From Chryseobacterium lactis (lineage in GTDB: Bacteria; Bacteroidota; Bacteroidia; Flavobacteriales; Weeksellaceae), in NCBI RefSeq assembly GCF_003815875.1, contig NZ_CP033924.1, positions 2,542,001 through 2,606,000 of the forward strand: a stretch of 64,000 bases of DNA. The letters run 5' to 3'. The notes beneath the pieces are model-generated. The model was not told the origin of the DNA, searched no databases, and saw only the letters and a list, made by a program, of their open reading frames with translations. The position numbers and the translations under genes were made by a program. Of the stretch, positions 50,750-59,525 are shown piece by piece. Each line of letters begins with the position of its first letter. Position 1 is the stretch's first letter.

Positions 50750-51145
50750 TTATGAGAATTTAGTTAGTATTTCTATGTCGTTGGTTAATATTTTGTGTAC
50801 AGGGCATGCATCTGCAATGGTGTGCAGTCTTTTCAGCTGCTCATCATCCAGGATTCCTTCAAAGCTGATGTCTCTTTTGAAAACCGCTCTTTTGGTGAGT
50901 GGATAATTTTCAAGTTCTACCTCCACATTGATGTTGTCTACATCCCATTCTTTTCTTTCAATGTACATTCGTAAGGTTGCCGCCGTGCAGCTTGCGAGAG
51001 ATGTTGCAAGAATTTCCAATGGATTAAATCCTTTATTTTGCCCGCCTTTATCGATAGGTTCGTCGGTAATGATTGTATTTTCACCTGCCGTAACCTCTGT
51101 ATAATATTTTGTTTTTCCTAAACTTGCTTTTACCGTTACCGCCAT
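50750..51145 (-). CDS. OsmC family peroxiredoxin-like protein
   Basis: A 131-residue OsmC/Ohr-like protein. The two redox cysteines are in LATSLASCTAATLRMYIER (residue about 53) and IADACPVHKILTN (about 115). OsmC proteins reduce organic hydroperoxides, using these cysteines. It is 1 base from the GNAT gene and abuts the ferredoxin-like gene (shared base), so all are coupled. Confidence 0.88.
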   Translation of the reverse strand: MAVTVKASLGKTKYYTEVTAGENTIITDEPIDKGGQNKGFNPLEILATSLASCTAATLRMYIERKEWDVDNINVEVELENYPLTKRAVFKRDISFEGILDDEQLKRLHTIADACPVHKILTNDIEILTKFS

Positions 51146-51363
51146 TATTGTTTTGTATTGAATTTATAACTTAATGCTCCTGAGGGGCATAAATCTATTT
51201 GTTTCTTAAGCTCTTCGGGAGTTGCGTTTTCCGCTTTTATCCAGGGTCTTTCTTTAGGATTATAGACTTTTGGAAGAGTTTTTACACATATAGCAGAGTG
51301 AATGCACTTCTGGGGTTGCCAGATTACAGTGATATCACCGTTAGGATATTTATGTGTTTCCAT
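51145..51363 (-). CDS. Divergent 4Fe-4S mono-cluster protein
   Basis: A 72-residue ferredoxin-like protein of the Fer4_19/DUF1271 type. It has the cysteines KCIHSAIC (C20 and C26) and LCPSGALSY (C59), with W(I/V)K between, which is the usual arrangement of this family. It probably carries electrons. Its start lies next to the TMEM175-like stop by 1 base, and it overlaps the OsmC start by one base. Confidence 0.8.
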   Translation of the reverse strand: METHKYPNGDITVIWQPQKCIHSAICVKTLPKVYNPKERPWIKAENATPEELKKQIDLCPSGALSYKFNTKQ

Positions 51364-51364
51364 A

Positions 51365-51943
51365 TCAATTTTCTTTTAATGATTTTTCGATTCTTCTGTC
51401 GGGAATCAGCCATATAAGAGCCACGATATAATAAAAACCTATGGCAATATAAGGATAAAAAAATGAAGTAGCGATCCCTAAGACATAAAAAATAATCGAT
51501 ATATATTCTTTAAATTTCGAATGTATTGCTTCTTTTAGCTGTGAATTTTCACCTTCACACCGGATGATGACATTTTCCAGAATAGTGTACGCAATTGCGC
51601 TCATAATCAATCCGATGCCGTAAGTGGCAACTGGGTTTTTTGCGAAATTTGTAGTTCCTATCCATTCTGTAGCAATAGGCATCAGAGACAGCCAGAACAA
51701 CAGATGAAGATTAGCCCAGAGAATACTTCCGTTTACTTTTTTTACCGCCTGAAACAAATGATGATGATTATTCCAGTAGATTCCTACATAAATAAAGCTG
51801 AAAATATAAGCCAGCAATTTAGGTAAAATAGGCTTAAGGCTCGCCCAGCTGCTTCCTTCCGGTACTTTCAGTTCAAGTACCATAATGGTGATGATGATGG
51901 CTAAAACCCCATCACTGAAAGCCTCTAATCTACCTTTAGTCAT
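51365..51943 (-). CDS. TMEM175 family potassium channel-like protein
   Basis: A 192-residue membrane protein with five or six hydrophobic segments. The first contains the family FSDGVLAIIITIMVLELKVP signature (FSD motif lining the pore of bacterial TMEM175). Bacterial members form leaky potassium channels as tetramers. The frame overlaps the flavin reductase gene by eight bases. Confidence 0.85.
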   Translation of the reverse strand: MTKGRLEAFSDGVLAIIITIMVLELKVPEGSSWASLKPILPKLLAYIFSFIYVGIYWNNHHHLFQAVKKVNGSILWANLHLLFWLSLMPIATEWIGTTNFAKNPVATYGIGLIMSAIAYTILENVIIRCEGENSQLKEAIHSKFKEYISIIFYVLGIATSFFYPYIAIGFYYIVALIWLIPDRRIEKSLKEN

Positions 51944-52475
51944 TGGATGTCATCTGATTTTTAAAATTGTTTATCTTGGTTTTAAGATCAGCAAGCATTT
52001 CAGGATGAATAATTCCACTTTCAAGATCGAAATTCTCATAGAACTTCGGAAGTGAAAAGGTTTCCCTGATATCTGCAGCAAACTGCGGGAAAAATGTTTT
52101 TGCCGTATTCATTACATTTCCTCCTCCATATCCACCGGGAGAAGTGCTCATCAGAAACATCGGTTTGTTTTGAAAAACCTTTACATTGATCCTTGAAGAC
52201 CAGTCGAAAACATTTTTGAATGCCGAACTGTATGACCTGTTGTGTTCTGCAAGAGAACAGATAATGACATCACATTCTTCAATCATTTTTAAAAACCGGT
52301 GTGCTTCATCCGGAAATCCTTTCTTTTCAAGATCTACAGAAAAAACAGGCATGGTGAAGTCATTCAGGTCCAGCAGATTGATTTCCTCATTCTGAAAATC
52401 TTTCAAAACAAACTTTACAAGCTCACGATTGATTGATGTAGAAGAGGAGCTTCCTGCAAACGCTACTATTTTCAT
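51936..52475 (-). CDS. NADPH-dependent FMN reductase family protein
   Basis: A 179-residue flavodoxin-like protein: IVAFAGSSSSTSINRELVKFV gives the FMN-phosphate loop, and VIICSLAEHNRSYSSAFKNVFDW and FLMSTSPGGYGG match the family. It reduces FMN or quinones with NADPH. It lies within the minus-strand stress cluster; a pirin gene begins 17 bases upstream. Confidence 0.88.
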   Translation of the reverse strand: MKIVAFAGSSSSTSINRELVKFVLKDFQNEEINLLDLNDFTMPVFSVDLEKKGFPDEAHRFLKMIEECDVIICSLAEHNRSYSSAFKNVFDWSSRINVKVFQNKPMFLMSTSPGGYGGGNVMNTAKTFFPQFAADIRETFSLPKFYENFDLESGIIHPEMLADLKTKINNFKNQMTSND

Positions 52476-52491
52476 GGTTTTATGGTCGGAT

Positions 52492-53391
52492 TTATTTTCT
52501 GTTTAAAATAGCTTTTGGAAGCGGCACATATTCAGTTTCGTCACCCGGAACAAGCGGAAATGCCTCGTGATTCTGGTCATTCCAGTTTACTTTCGCCTGG
52601 TCGAGCATTTCTTTATCAGAATTTACAAAATTCCAGAATATAAAACGCTCTTCATCGAAAGGTTCACCTCCAAATAAATACACCGTACCATTTTCGCTCA
52701 TCTCAAATTCACAAAGCTTGGTGTCTTTAGCGATCATCAACTGTTTTGAGCCGTAAGAATTTCCATCAGTGGTCACTGTTCCATCCAAAACATACATGGC
52801 TGCTTCTCCATAAAGATCTTTTCCGATGCTTATTTTCTTGGGCTCTTTTGTTTTAATTTCAATAAAAAATAATTTACTGTGAACCGGAACCGGAGACGTT
52901 CTTCCGAATGCTTCACCGGCAATTAATTTATACTGAATTCCATCTTCTTCCCAAACCGGGATTTCATTTTCTTCTATATGGTGAAAAGTAGGCTCAGACT
53001 GTTCAAGATGCTTGGGAAGACCTACCCATATCTGGAATCCATGAAGTCTTTTATCACTGTGTCTCAAATATTCAGGGGTTCTTTCTGAATGTACAACACC
53101 TTTACCGGCAGTCATCCAGTTCACAGCACCGGGTTTGATTTCAACAGCACTTCCGATACTGTCTCTATGGAAGATAGATCCTTCCAGCAGATACGTTAAA
53201 GTTGATAATCCGATATGCGGATGCGGAGGAACATCAAGATTCTGATAATCTTTTAATTCTGAAGGTCCCATGTGATCGATGAAAACAAAAGGCCCTACTG
53301 CTCTTTTTTCACGGAAAGGAAGTAGCCTTCCTACCAGGAAATTACCGATATCAGCAGCTTTTTCTTCGATGATAAGTCCAATATTTGACAT
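52492..53391 (-). CDS. Pirin family protein
   Basis: A 299-residue bicupin taken from ATG 53391 (MSNIGLIIEEKAADIGNFLVG); the frame stays open 18 codons upstream. The N-terminal cupin has FIDHMGPSELK, PHPHIGLSTLTYLLEGS and the metal ligands GAVNWMTAGKGVVHSERTPE. Pirins bind iron and some show quercetinase activity or redox sensing. A second pirin is at 53902. Confidence 0.88.
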   Translation of the reverse strand: MSNIGLIIEEKAADIGNFLVGRLLPFREKRAVGPFVFIDHMGPSELKDYQNLDVPPHPHIGLSTLTYLLEGSIFHRDSIGSAVEIKPGAVNWMTAGKGVVHSERTPEYLRHSDKRLHGFQIWVGLPKHLEQSEPTFHHIEENEIPVWEEDGIQYKLIAGEAFGRTSPVPVHSKLFFIEIKTKEPKKISIGKDLYGEAAMYVLDGTVTTDGNSYGSKQLMIAKDTKLCEFEMSENGTVYLFGGEPFDEERFIFWNFVNSDKEMLDQAKVNWNDQNHEAFPLVPGDETEYVPLPKAILNRK

Positions 53392-53445
53392 AAAATAATT
53401 CTTTTTTGAGTTGTTTAAATAGATTGAAATGGTTGTGCAGAACAT

Positions 53446-53757
53446 TTAAAGTTTGTCATACCCTTCAAATCTCTCATCTACAATACGTTTCCACTCCGGA
53501 TGTTTCTTGATGAATGCCAAAACATAAGGACAGAATGGTAGTAGTTTTTTGCCACTCTCTTCAATATAGTTAAGTGTTTTTTCTACAACGGCCGCAGCAG
53601 CACCTGTTCCGGCAAGCTCTGGTTCAGCTTCCGTGTGTACCAGGGCAATCTGATGCATGGTTTCACGATAATCAATGAATGCATAATGTCCGTTGACTTC
53701 TATTTCAAATCTTTTATCAGTTTTTACCAGAGCGATATTTTCAAATTCTTGTTTCAT
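53446..53757 (-). CDS. Small GNAT-type N-acetyltransferase
   Basis: A 103-residue GNAT of the same short type as 50461-50748: ALVHTEAEPELAGTGAAAAVVEKTLNYIEESGKKLLPFCPYVLAF with the acetyl-CoA loop and CPY in place of CPFA. Lies between the two pirin genes. Substrate unknown. Confidence 0.75.
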   Translation of the reverse strand: MKQEFENIALVKTDKRFEIEVNGHYAFIDYRETMHQIALVHTEAEPELAGTGAAAAVVEKTLNYIEESGKKLLPFCPYVLAFIKKHPEWKRIVDERFEGYDKL

Positions 53758-53789
53758 TATTTTTTAAAAGATATTTTTTGTGGAGATTA

Positions 53790-53820
53790 AACCTAACAGG
53801 TTTTTAAAACCTGTTAGGTT
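53790..53820. repeat. 31-base near-perfect palindrome
   Basis: AACCTAACAGGTTTT and AAAACCTGTTAGGTT form a perfect 15-bp stem around a single T. It lies between the pirin gene at 53902 and the GNAT gene at 53757 (both minus). It could be a terminator or an interspersed repeat. Confidence 0.7.
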
Positions 53821-53901
53821 GTTAATTCTTTATGGTTACCCAAATATTATATAAAGTTAATAAAAAAGGAATAACAGAAGATTACGATAAATTTAATTTT
53901 G

Positions 53902-54777
53902 TTAGTCTTCCAGATAACCGAACTTACCGGTGTTAAAGTCTTCAAAAGCCTGCATAATTTCCTCTCTGGAATTCATTACAAAAGGACCGTGAGGATAAAT
54001 TGGCTCATTGATCGGCTCTCCACTGATAATTAAGATCACTGAATCTTCATTTGCTTCAATAGTGAATGTTTCTCCTTCATTTTTAAACAAAGTAAGATGA
54101 TCAGCCTTCACCCTTTCTTCGCCGTTGATGGTGATATTTCCTTCAATGACTAAAGCAGCAGTGTTGAAATGAGCGGGGAAATTAAATTCCGCTTTTCCTC
54201 CTGCTTTAAGCTTGGCATTCATCATATGAACAGGAGTGAAAGTCGTAGCAGGCCCTTTATGTCCGTTATATTCTCCGGCAATAACTTCGATCAGTCCGTT
54301 TTCTTTCAGATCTACCGTTTCCATAGAAGAATTTTCGATCGCCTGATATTTTGGACTGCTCATTTTATCTTTAGCAGGAAGGTTAATCCAAAGCTGAACC
54401 ATTTGAAAGATTCCTCCTTTTTTTGCCCATTCCGTTTCATGATATTCTTTATGAAGAACGCCTTTTGCAGCTGTCATCCACTGTACGTCGCCTTCTCCGA
54501 TAATTCCACCTCCTCCGGCACTGTCATGATGTTCTACTTTTCCATTATAAGCGATGGTTACCGTTTCAAAACCTCTGTGTGGATGTACCCCAACACCTCT
54601 GGGTCTGTCTGAACCATTGAAATGAAATTTTGAATTGTAATCAAGCATAATGAAAGGATCCATTCTTTTCATATCTAATCCATGTACGCCTGGAATAAAA
54701 TTATGAACTCTAAAACCATCACCTACAAAGTGTGCAGGTCTTGGAGATACTACGATTTCTATTTTTTTAGTTGCCAT
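53902..54777 (-). CDS. Pirin family protein
   Basis: A 291-residue bicupin: FVGDGFRVHNFIPG, PFIMLDYNS, GVGVHPHRGFETVTI (metal-binding HPHRG), GDVQWMTAAKGVLHKEYHE and a C-terminal YPHGPFVMNSREEI. It shares only moderate similarity with the neighbouring pirin, and it is the more typical pirin in its C-terminal PHGPFVMN motif. Probably iron-binding; function in the cell unknown. Confidence 0.9.
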   Translation of the reverse strand: MATKKIEIVVSPRPAHFVGDGFRVHNFIPGVHGLDMKRMDPFIMLDYNSKFHFNGSDRPRGVGVHPHRGFETVTIAYNGKVEHHDSAGGGGIIGEGDVQWMTAAKGVLHKEYHETEWAKKGGIFQMVQLWINLPAKDKMSSPKYQAIENSSMETVDLKENGLIEVIAGEYNGHKGPATTFTPVHMMNAKLKAGGKAEFNFPAHFNTAALVIEGNITINGEERVKADHLTLFKNEGETFTIEANEDSVILIISGEPINEPIYPHGPFVMNSREEIMQAFEDFNTGKFGYLED

Positions 54778-54907
54778 AATATTGTTGATTTTATATACAC
54801 AAAAATACCATAGCTACAGATGAAATGCATTGATCTGTGATAAGTTCGTAGGACTAGAAAACTGATGATCGGTTTACCTTCTTGTTTTTTTATGATTTTG
54901 TTCTAAA

Positions 54908-56311
54908 CTAGTCTTCCTTAGACTTCATATTTTTCCCATCCGAAATGTGTAGCCTTCTGAATACAAATCCGGATAAGATGGTCAAGATTCCTACTGTGAG
55001 GAAAGTGTACCGGAAGGCATTGTGAATTTCTCCTTTGATGAGGTCGGTATTTTCAAATAATTTTAAAACAATCAATCCGAAGGCAATCCCAAACCCGATG
55101 GCAAGCTGCTGGTTTACTGATATCAAAGAATTACCACTGCTGGTCTGGAAGTTACGCAGATCAGCAATGGAAATCGTATTCATTGAGGTAAACTGGATAG
55201 AATTGAAAAATCCTAAAACGGCTATAATAGGAATAAACCAATATAAAGAGGTGTGTATATCAGGAATCGCCAGCAAACAGATCAATGTTCCTATAATGAA
55301 GGTATTTACCATTAAAGTCTGGCGATAGCCGTATTTATCTAATATTTTAATAACCGATGATTTTCCGAATATTGCGGTTAGCGCCATCGGAGCGATAATC
55401 CAGCCGGAAGTTACAGCCGATTGTTTGTATGCAATTTGAATCATCAGCGGAAGGAGCAGCGGCACAGAGCTGATCCCTAATCTCGTAGCCAGATTTCCGA
55501 CAATCCCTACACGAAATGTCCTTACCTGAAATAAGTTTAACGGAAAGATAGGGTTGCCTCCTCTTTTAGCATGTTTGTAATAATAATAAAGAAAAAGGAA
55601 TCCGAGAATAAAGACCACAAGCACCGGAGTAATATTCTGCATGTCTCCAAAAAGCTCCAATGAAACAGAAAGCAGGAGAGAGGCCGCTGCAAAGATTAAG
55701 AAGCCCTTTAAATCAAAATCTACATCATCAGACTTATAATTAGGCATAAATTTTAAACCTAAAAGAATTCCTAACAAACCAATCGGTATATTAATCAGAA
55801 ATATCCAGTGCCAGGAAAGATAATCGACCATATATCCTCCGACTAACGGCCCGAGTACAGGCCCGATCAATGCCGGGATAATGGCAAAGTTCATGGCTTT
55901 AAGAAGTTCACTTTTATCAAAGGTCTTAATCAGAGCCAGTTTTCCGACCGGAGTCATCAAGCTTCCACCGACTCCCTGAATTACCCTGGAAATTACCAGA
56001 TGGGTAAGGTTCTGGGATAATGAACAAAATAAGGAACCCAGACTGAAGAGGATCAGAGAGAAAATGAATATCTTTTTAGTTCCGAACCTGTCTGCTAAAA
56101 AACCACTGGCTGGCATGAAAACCGCTAAAGTCAGAACATAACTGATGATGGCGTTCTGCATATTGAGCGGAGATTCATTAAGATCCTTTGCAATGGAAGG
56201 TAATGAGGTATTCAGAATGGTGGAATCCAGCATTTGCATGAAAATAGCGGTGGCCAGAATCAAAGGAAGAATTTTCTTTATGGATGTCTGTTGAGGAGTT
56301 ATTTCTGTCAT
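54908..56311 (-). CDS. DHA2 family (EmrB/QacA-type) multidrug efflux permease
   Basis: A 467-residue MFS transporter taken from ATG 56311; the open frame goes to 56386. It has about fourteen hydrophobic segments and the DHA2 motifs: FMQMLDSTILNTSLPSIAKDL at TM1, ADRFGTKKIFIFSLILFSLGS (motif A), VIQGVGGSLMTPVGKLAL and GPVLGPLVGGYMVDYLSWHW (motif C type). Exports drugs with proton uptake. No partner EmrA gene is adjacent. Confidence 0.9.
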   Translation of the reverse strand: MTEITPQQTSIKKILPLILATAIFMQMLDSTILNTSLPSIAKDLNESPLNMQNAIISYVLTLAVFMPASGFLADRFGTKKIFIFSLILFSLGSLFCSLSQNLTHLVISRVIQGVGGSLMTPVGKLALIKTFDKSELLKAMNFAIIPALIGPVLGPLVGGYMVDYLSWHWIFLINIPIGLLGILLGLKFMPNYKSDDVDFDLKGFLIFAAASLLLSVSLELFGDMQNITPVLVVFILGFLFLYYYYKHAKRGGNPIFPLNLFQVRTFRVGIVGNLATRLGISSVPLLLPLMIQIAYKQSAVTSGWIIAPMALTAIFGKSSVIKILDKYGYRQTLMVNTFIIGTLICLLAIPDIHTSLYWFIPIIAVLGFFNSIQFTSMNTISIADLRNFQTSSGNSLISVNQQLAIGFGIAFGLIVLKLFENTDLIKGEIHNAFRYTFLTVGILTILSGFVFRRLHISDGKNMKSKED

Positions 56312-56415
56312 TTTGTACAGGCTGGAATGTCTACAACTTCCAGGCTTATTTTGTTTGAAAAACGGGCTTGCTTTAAGCCGTTTCAATCTTTAGATAAAGA
56401 AATCCATATAAAATT

Positions 56416-56447
56416 AAAAAAGTCCCGTGAAATATCACAGGACTTTT
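56416..56447 (-). terminator. Terminator of the 56452-57264 gene
   Basis: Stem AAAAAGTCCCGTGA / TCACAGGACTTTTT with one mismatch and a 4-base loop; followed by T-rich sequence on the minus strand. Lies five bases past the stop at 56452. Confidence 0.75.
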
Positions 56448-56451
56448 TGAT

Positions 56452-57264
56452 TTATTTTCTAGGCTTTTCAACTCCTTTCCATTCATCACCGGCTTTTCGG
56501 TACTGGCTTAACGTAAAGTTTTTAAAGTCTTTGGTTTTATATTCGATGTTATCTGTATTCTGCTCAAACGGCATAATATAGTAGTAGTCAAGGTCTGTTT
56601 TGTCAGATTTGTTTCCCTTTTTTACAGAAGGAACATATTTTGAAAACTTATAGCTTGGAAGATATTGCTTCAATCTTGTGTAGAAAGCTTTGTCCTCTTT
56701 TTCGCTAGGGATGATGTCTACAATATTTAAATCATCTTTTTTCTTGTCAATCCAAAGGTAATATGTTTTTTCTTCACCTATATTTCTGTTGAGTGAATTA
56801 AAGGCAAACAATTCTTTTGGAACCAGTTCCTTGATTTTTTCAGGATCTACTTTAGTGTAATATTGTCCTTTGGAAGGGTCTACATAGGTTTCAAGATTGT
56901 ACATCAGTACAGAATTGTTTTCAAATTTTTTATTTTTAAAATATTGATTTAAAGATAATTCTGCAGTTGCTCTTAATTCCTTGCCTCTGCTATCCAGTTT
57001 TTTCGTTGGATTCTGAGGGTTTACATATTTTACAAACTCGTATAAAACAATTGGTTTTATATCTTTAAGATGAGGATAGGTTTTAAGTTGTTCTGCTTTT
57101 ACAAGCCAGTAAAATTGTTGGTAGTAATCATCCTTATCAACATCTTTCACACTTTTATAAGCTAAAGCAAGCTTTTTGGAATTCAAATACTTGCCGTATT
57201 TTCCTTGTCCGAAGGCGAAACTTATGGATAATAAGGCAAATAAAACAGTAAGGTTTCTTCTCAT
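56452..57264 (-). CDS. Secreted protein of unknown function
   Basis: A 270-residue protein from ATG 57264 with a signal peptide (MRRNLTVLFALLSISFAFG). The mature part is Lys/Tyr/Asp-rich (ALAYKSVKDVDKDDYYQQFYWLVKAEQL, LKQYLPSYKFSKYVPSVKKG) without known domain; it ends in a basic stretch. A possible longer frame adds ten residues (MDNENINYKK) and is not preferred. Confidence 0.65.
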   Translation of the reverse strand: MRRNLTVLFALLSISFAFGQGKYGKYLNSKKLALAYKSVKDVDKDDYYQQFYWLVKAEQLKTYPHLKDIKPIVLYEFVKYVNPQNPTKKLDSRGKELRATAELSLNQYFKNKKFENNSVLMYNLETYVDPSKGQYYTKVDPEKIKELVPKELFAFNSLNRNIGEEKTYYLWIDKKKDDLNIVDIIPSEKEDKAFYTRLKQYLPSYKFSKYVPSVKKGNKSDKTDLDYYYIMPFEQNTDNIEYKTKDFKNFTLSQYRKAGDEWKGVEKPRK

Positions 57265-57534
57265 TTTTTTATAATTGATATTTTCGTTGTCCAAATATAA
57301 TTATTTATTAGATATTATTTTTGATTGTCAGTTAAATTATGCTATATTATTGTCGTTAATTCAAAAAAGAATCCTGTATTGCTACAGGATTAATAAATTT
57401 TTGCACTTAAGGTTAGAGTATGGAAGCTGGAAATTAGATTCTTTTTGTAATAACTTTTGAATCTTGAATTTCAAAATTGCCCGCTACATAGATTGTTCAT
57501 GAGGTTTTTATTTTCAACTCTCCACCTTCAATTC

Positions 57535-59205
57535 TCAATTATAAGAAGTTTCATGTACCTTCACAGCTCTTCCGCTGGGATCATTCATTTTTTTGAAAGC
57601 TTCGTCCCATTCCAGAGCGATAGGAGAGGAGCAGGCTACTGACGGAACAGATGGAACCGTAGCTGCCGAAGTTTCACTAGGGAAATGTTCTTCAAAAATA
57701 GTTCTGTATCGGTATTCTTCCTTGTTTTGTGGAGTGTTCAGCGGGAATCTGAATCTTGCATTGGTCATCATTTCATCAGTAACCTCTTTTTCAGCAACTT
57801 CTTTCAAAGTATCGATCCAGGAATAGCCTACACCATCTGAAAACTGCTCTTTCTGTCTCCATGCAATAGATTCCGGAAGAAGATCTTCAAAGGCTTTTCT
57901 CAACATCCATTTCTCAATTTTTCCTTCAGAAACACTGATCATTTTATCTTTAGGGTTCTGTGTCATGGCAATATCCATGAATTCTTTATCGAGGAAAGGG
58001 ACTCTTCCTTCAATTCCCCAGCTCATCAACGCTTTGTTGGCTCTTAAACAATCATAAAGGTGAAGCTTTCCTAGTTTTCTTACCGTCTCATCATGGAATT
58101 CTTTCGCGTTCGGAGCTTTGTGAAAATATAAATATCCACCAAACAGTTCATCTGAACCTTCTCCTGAAAGAACCATTTTGATTCCCATCGACTTGATGAC
58201 TCTTGCTAAAAGATACATTGGGGTGGATGCTCTGATCGTCGTTACATCATAAGTTTCCAAATGGTAGATAACATCACGTACCGCATCCAATCCTTCCTGA
58301 ACCGTAAAATTAACTTCATGGTGAACAGATCCGATATGTTCCGCAGCTTTTTGTGCTGCTGCAAGATCAGGAGAACCTACTAATCCTACTGCAAAGCTGT
58401 GAAGTCTTGGATACCATGCTTCCTGAGTATCACCGCTTTCAATTCTTTGTCTTGCAAATTTTGCGGTAATGGCTGAAATAACAGAAGAATCTAAACCTCC
58501 GGAAAGAAGAACTCCGTAAGGAACATCACTCATCAATTGTCTGTGAACGGCGTCTTCCAGTCCTTTTCTTATGGCAGCAATGTCTGTCTCACTATCCTTT
58601 ACATGATCAAAACTTTCCCAGTCTCTGGTATACCACTGCTGAAGCGTTTCTCCGTCTTTGCTATATAATAGATGTCCTGGTAAGAATGTTTCAATTTTCT
58701 TACAAACACCTTCTAATGCTTTTAATTCTGAAGCTACATAATAGTTTCCGTTTTTATCCCAACCCTGGTAAAGCGGGCAGATCCCCATATGATCACGGGC
58801 GATGAGGTAAACGTCGTTTTCAGTATCGTATAATGCGAAGGCAAAAATTCCGTTTAGTTTTTCAACAAAATCTTTTCCGTATTTTCTGTAGAGTGCCAGA
58901 ATGACTTCACAATCAGACTGAGTCTGAAATTCATAATCCGGGAATTCTTCTTTTAGTTCTCTATGGTTGTAGATTTCACCGTTTACAGCGAGTACTACTT
59001 TTCCGTCTTTCGTAAATAGAGGTTGTTTTCCTGAAGTAGGATCAACAATGGCTAGCCTTTCGTGAGAGAAAACTACTTTTTCATCCTGAAAAACCCCGCT
59101 CCAATCCGGTCCTCTATGACGGATCTTTTTTGACATTTCCAATACCTGAGGTCTTAATGTCTCAGTTTTCTGTTTGGCATCAAATAAACATACAATTCCA
59201 CACAT
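57535..59205 (-). CDS. asnB: Asparagine synthetase B (glutamine-hydrolysing)
   Basis: A 556-residue class II amidotransferase. Cys2 (MCGIVCLFDA) is the glutaminase nucleophile; SHERLAIVDPTSGKQPL and VVLAVNGEIYNHREL are N-terminal Ntn landmarks. The synthetase domain has GVLLSGGLDSSVISAI (PPi loop) and ALMSWGIEGRVPFLDKEF. It converts Asp, Gln and ATP to Asn and Glu. A good promoter lies upstream (59226-59256). Confidence 0.95.
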   Translation of the reverse strand: MCGIVCLFDAKQKTETLRPQVLEMSKKIRHRGPDWSGVFQDEKVVFSHERLAIVDPTSGKQPLFTKDGKVVLAVNGEIYNHRELKEEFPDYEFQTQSDCEVILALYRKYGKDFVEKLNGIFAFALYDTENDVYLIARDHMGICPLYQGWDKNGNYYVASELKALEGVCKKIETFLPGHLLYSKDGETLQQWYTRDWESFDHVKDSETDIAAIRKGLEDAVHRQLMSDVPYGVLLSGGLDSSVISAITAKFARQRIESGDTQEAWYPRLHSFAVGLVGSPDLAAAQKAAEHIGSVHHEVNFTVQEGLDAVRDVIYHLETYDVTTIRASTPMYLLARVIKSMGIKMVLSGEGSDELFGGYLYFHKAPNAKEFHDETVRKLGKLHLYDCLRANKALMSWGIEGRVPFLDKEFMDIAMTQNPKDKMISVSEGKIEKWMLRKAFEDLLPESIAWRQKEQFSDGVGYSWIDTLKEVAEKEVTDEMMTNARFRFPLNTPQNKEEYRYRTIFEEHFPSETSAATVPSVPSVACSSPIALEWDEAFKKMNDPSGRAVKVHETSYN

Positions 59206-59225
59206 ATTTTTTATTATTTATAAAA

Positions 59226-59256
59226 CAAAAGTAGAGTTGATGTTTATAAATAACAA
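59226..59256 (-). promoter_or_regulatory. Promoter of asnB
   Basis: On the minus strand TTG (59254-59256), 20 bases, then TACTTTTG (59226-59233), matching the Bacteroidota -33/-7 consensus; the start codon is 20 bases after the -7 element. Confidence 0.65.
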
Positions 59257-59488
59257 TAAAAAATATTTAAAAGCGAAAATTTTTAACTAAATAGTTTGTT
59301 TTAAAGAAAAATATAAATTATTTCAATCAATTATTATGTTTTTGATTAATTTTTTTCGTTAGGTAATATAGTTAAGTTCTCTATACGAAATAAAAATGAC
59401 ATATTTATTAATATATGGTAATTTATTATATTAATTTTAGCACTTACTTTGTGGCTCGAAATAATTTTTTTTCATCATTTGTGTTTTT

Positions 59489-59525
59489 ACCTTCTTGCAA
59501 TTCTCATGCAAGAAGGTTTTGTTTT
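59489..59525 (+). terminator. Hairpin downstream of the PNGase F-like gene
   Basis: Perfect 11-bp stem ACCTTCTTGCA / TGCAAGAAGGT with a 7-base loop (59489-59517). The T-tract (TTTTGTTTTT) is on the plus strand, although the adjacent gene (59525-61192) is on the minus strand and on that side the run after the stem is A-rich. Either a weak minus-strand terminator or the end of a plus-strand RNA. Confidence 0.45.
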
